Of a DNA stretch of 6,683 nt, positions 5,688 to 6,683 are shown in pieces. Under the pieces are notes generated by a model. The model searched no databases. It was not told the DNA's origin and saw only the letters and a list, made by a program, of their open reading frames with translations. This DNA is from Bifidobacterium sp. (GTDB lineage Bacteria > Actinomycetota > Actinomycetes > Actinomycetales > Bifidobacteriaceae). The position numbers were made by a program, and so were the translations under genes. The stretch spans positions 1 through 6,683 of the forward strand of contig JAIJEI010000117.1 of assembly GCA_022739095.1 (NCBI GenBank). Reading direction: 5' to 3'. Numbering within the stretch: position 1 is the first letter of the stretch; every line of letters starts with the position of its first letter.

Positions 5688-6008
5688 ATGACTATGGCCA
5701 TGGTGACGGCGCGCGTCGATGCCGAACGGAAGCGCGACGCGGAAAAAGTGCTTAAGCGTAATGGACGCACCTATTCGGACCTGATTCGTGATCTGACCGA
5801 CTACCTTGCGGATACGGGGGAATTGCCGGAATTCGAGCGTCTGACGCTCTCCCTGATTCAGGAGCGGGAGCGTAGGAAAGAACAGGAGCTGATTCAACGT
5901 TTCGCCGACCGGAGTTTGCCGGAGGTGGAAGGTGGTCTTTCGGATGAGGAGATTATCGCGCAGGCACGTATGGGACGATTTGGGGAACGGGATGAAACTG
6001 CTGTTTGA
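5688..6008 (+). CDS. RelB/DinJ-like type II antitoxin
   Basis: The 106-residue protein starts at ATG 5688, with GGGAGG (5676-5681) six bases ahead. An open frame continues upstream to 5634, but it crosses the palindromic operator and lacks a ribosome binding site. Residues about 4-45 fit the ribbon-helix-helix of RelB/DinJ antitoxins: a beta strand 'MVTARVDAERKRDAEKVLKR', then 'NGRTYSDLIRDLTDYLADTGELP'. The C-terminal 60 residues are highly charged (Glu/Arg/Asp-rich, 'QERERRKEQELI'), as expected for a toxin-wrapping and protease-sensitive arm, and are longer than in classical DinJ. It should neutralise the PIN toxin encoded immediately downstream and repress the operon through the upstream palindrome. 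The last 17 bases overlap the toxin gene, implying translational coupling. Confidence 0.85.
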   Translation: MTMAMVTARVDAERKRDAEKVLKRNGRTYSDLIRDLTDYLADTGELPEFERLTLSLIQERERRKEQELIQRFADRSLPEVEGGLSDEEIIAQARMGRFGERDETAV

Positions 6009-6426
6009 CACGAATATTCTGCTCGATTTGTGCAATGACAAACGAGTGCCTTTCCATAAACAGTGCGTTGATTTGCTCATGGAAGCCGTTGCACAGCCGA
6101 ACATTGAGATCATGGCGCCGGTATCGTCATTGAATGACGTGTATTACGTGTTGCGCAAGCATTATGGCGAGGAGCGGGCGGCGCGAGACGATATCGGCGG
6201 GCTATTGGAATTGTTCGATATCCGTCCGCTTATGGAACGCCATGCGCGTATGTCGTACCGGTCCGATGAGCCCGACTTCGAGGACGGGCTCATCCGTGCC
6301 GTTGCCGAGGACAATGACGCCGACGTCATCGTGACCCGTGACGTCGAGGCGTTCCGCCATTCATCGGTCCGATCGATGGATGCCGAGCAATGCCGCGCCC
6401 TGCTGCTTGCCGATTCCAAGGCTTGA
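5992..6426 (+). CDS. PIN-domain ribonuclease toxin (type II toxin-antitoxin)
   Basis: The 144-residue product begins 'MKLLFDTNILLDL', the signature first strand of PIN domains with metal-binding Asp6. Further acidic residues fall where the family needs them: 'DEPDFEDGL' around Asp95 and Asp98, and 'ADVIVTRD' ending at Asp117. A helix 'SSLNDVYYVLRKHYG' (45-59) sits where PIN_3-type toxins have theirs. Such proteins cleave RNA (tRNA, rRNA or mRNA) with Mg2+ or Mn2+ in the cytoplasm and arrest growth when free of antitoxin. ATG 5992 is chosen because it directly starts the domain and follows GGGG (5982-5985). An earlier in-frame start at 5932 would put 20 extra residues in front of the fold and overlap the antitoxin more deeply. 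The domain looks complete and its visible acidic residues are present, so the toxin is probably active. Confidence 0.88.
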   Translation: MKLLFDTNILLDLCNDKRVPFHKQCVDLLMEAVAQPNIEIMAPVSSLNDVYYVLRKHYGEERAARDDIGGLLELFDIRPLMERHARMSYRSDEPDFEDGLIRAVAEDNDADVIVTRDVEAFRHSSVRSMDAEQCRALLLADSKA

Positions 6427-6501
6427 CGGCGGCGTTGAGTACAATCTTGACGGTTGAATCCGGCCGGGCACGGGCCAGTGCACGAGGTGAACGCGCGCTG
6501 A

Positions 6502-6525
6502 TGTACGGAACGTACAGAACGTGCA
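6502..6525. promoter_or_regulatory. Palindrome plus direct repeat upstream of pth
   Basis: TGTACG (6502-6507) and CGTACA (6511-6516) form an inverted repeat around gaa. The half-site then repeats directly as gaacgtaca (6508-6516) and gaacgtgca (6517-6525). A TATAGG at 6534-6539 could be the pth -10 element. The arrangement suggests a regulator binding site, but no regulator can be named. Confidence 0.35.
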
Positions 6526-6560
6526 TACGGGAATATAGGAAGACGGACGAGGAGCGGATT

Positions 6561-6683
6561 ATGGCATCGGATTTCTGGCTGATCGCGGGACTGGGCAACC
6601 CCGGCAAAAAATATGAGGACACGCGGCACAACATGGGCTTCATGACCGCCGACGTGCTCGCCGAACGTTGGACGGTGAACTTC
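6561..6683 (+). CDS. pth: Peptidyl-tRNA hydrolase (N-terminal part, runs off the right edge)
   Basis: The first 41 codons are unmistakable bacterial Pth. 'WLIAGLGNPGKKYEDTRHNM' (residues 6-25) carries Asn13, equivalent to the substrate-binding Asn10 of the E. coli enzyme, and His23, equivalent to catalytic His20; 'GF' follows. The enzyme cleaves the ester bond of peptidyl-tRNAs that drop off ribosomes and so recycles tRNA; it is essential in most bacteria. The start is set by GAGGAG (6549-6554) six bases before the ATG. It lies 134 bases after the PIN toxin gene with its own upstream palindrome, so it is probably transcribed separately from the toxin-antitoxin operon. Nothing unusual is visible in the part present. 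Confidence 0.97.
   Translation, partial: MASDFWLIAGLGNPGKKYEDTRHNMGFMTADVLAERWTVNF

Noticed and set aside
6423..6445. Promoter with TTGACG and TACAAT before pth
   Set aside because: The spacer is only 11 bases, too short for a sigma-70 type promoter.

Overview
The window looks like a high-GC Gram-positive chromosome, most likely Bifidobacterium and probably of the B. longum type. This rests on overall GC of about 60% by eye, an actinobacterial-type UPF0182 membrane protein, and intergenic palindromes of a kind I associate with bifidobacterial genomes. The genus is inferred from gene content and style, not from any database match.

Layout. Bases 1-503 (minus strand) hold the N-terminal part of a membrane-anchored glycoside hydrolase family 3 (NagZ-like) protein that runs off the left edge. 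It diverges from a large UPF0182 integral membrane protein (598-3852, plus) that ends in a Ser-rich tail. Between that gene and the next lie two divergent copies of a double-hairpin repeat in inverted orientation (3866-3984). A GNAT acetyltransferase of the phosphinothricin/methionine N-acetyltransferase type follows (4002-4499).

From about 4500 to 5660 the window is a degenerate accessory patch. It holds three copies of a 47-48 bp palindromic element (4626-4840). It also holds a broken minus-strand gene (about 4938-5506) whose pieces read as beta-propeller blade, transmembrane helix, Pro-rich linker and zinc ribbon. These pieces are spread over two reading frames and one zinc-ribbon cysteine is lost. 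Finally there is the last 53 codons of a plus-strand membrane protein (5501-5662). Both broken genes lose their 5' ends at the same point near 5500, so a single deletion between two divergent genes could explain both.

Immediately downstream is a type II toxin-antitoxin operon: a RelB/DinJ-like antitoxin (5688-6008) overlapping a PIN-domain RNase toxin (5992-6426). A perfect 18-bp palindrome just upstream of the antitoxin ribosome binding site is the probable autoregulatory operator. The window ends in the first 41 codons of peptidyl-tRNA hydrolase (pth, from 6561).

The UPF0182 and pth genes look like stable core chromosome. The stretch between about 4500 and 6430 looks like a plasticity spot that collected repeats, gene remnants and a toxin-antitoxin module.
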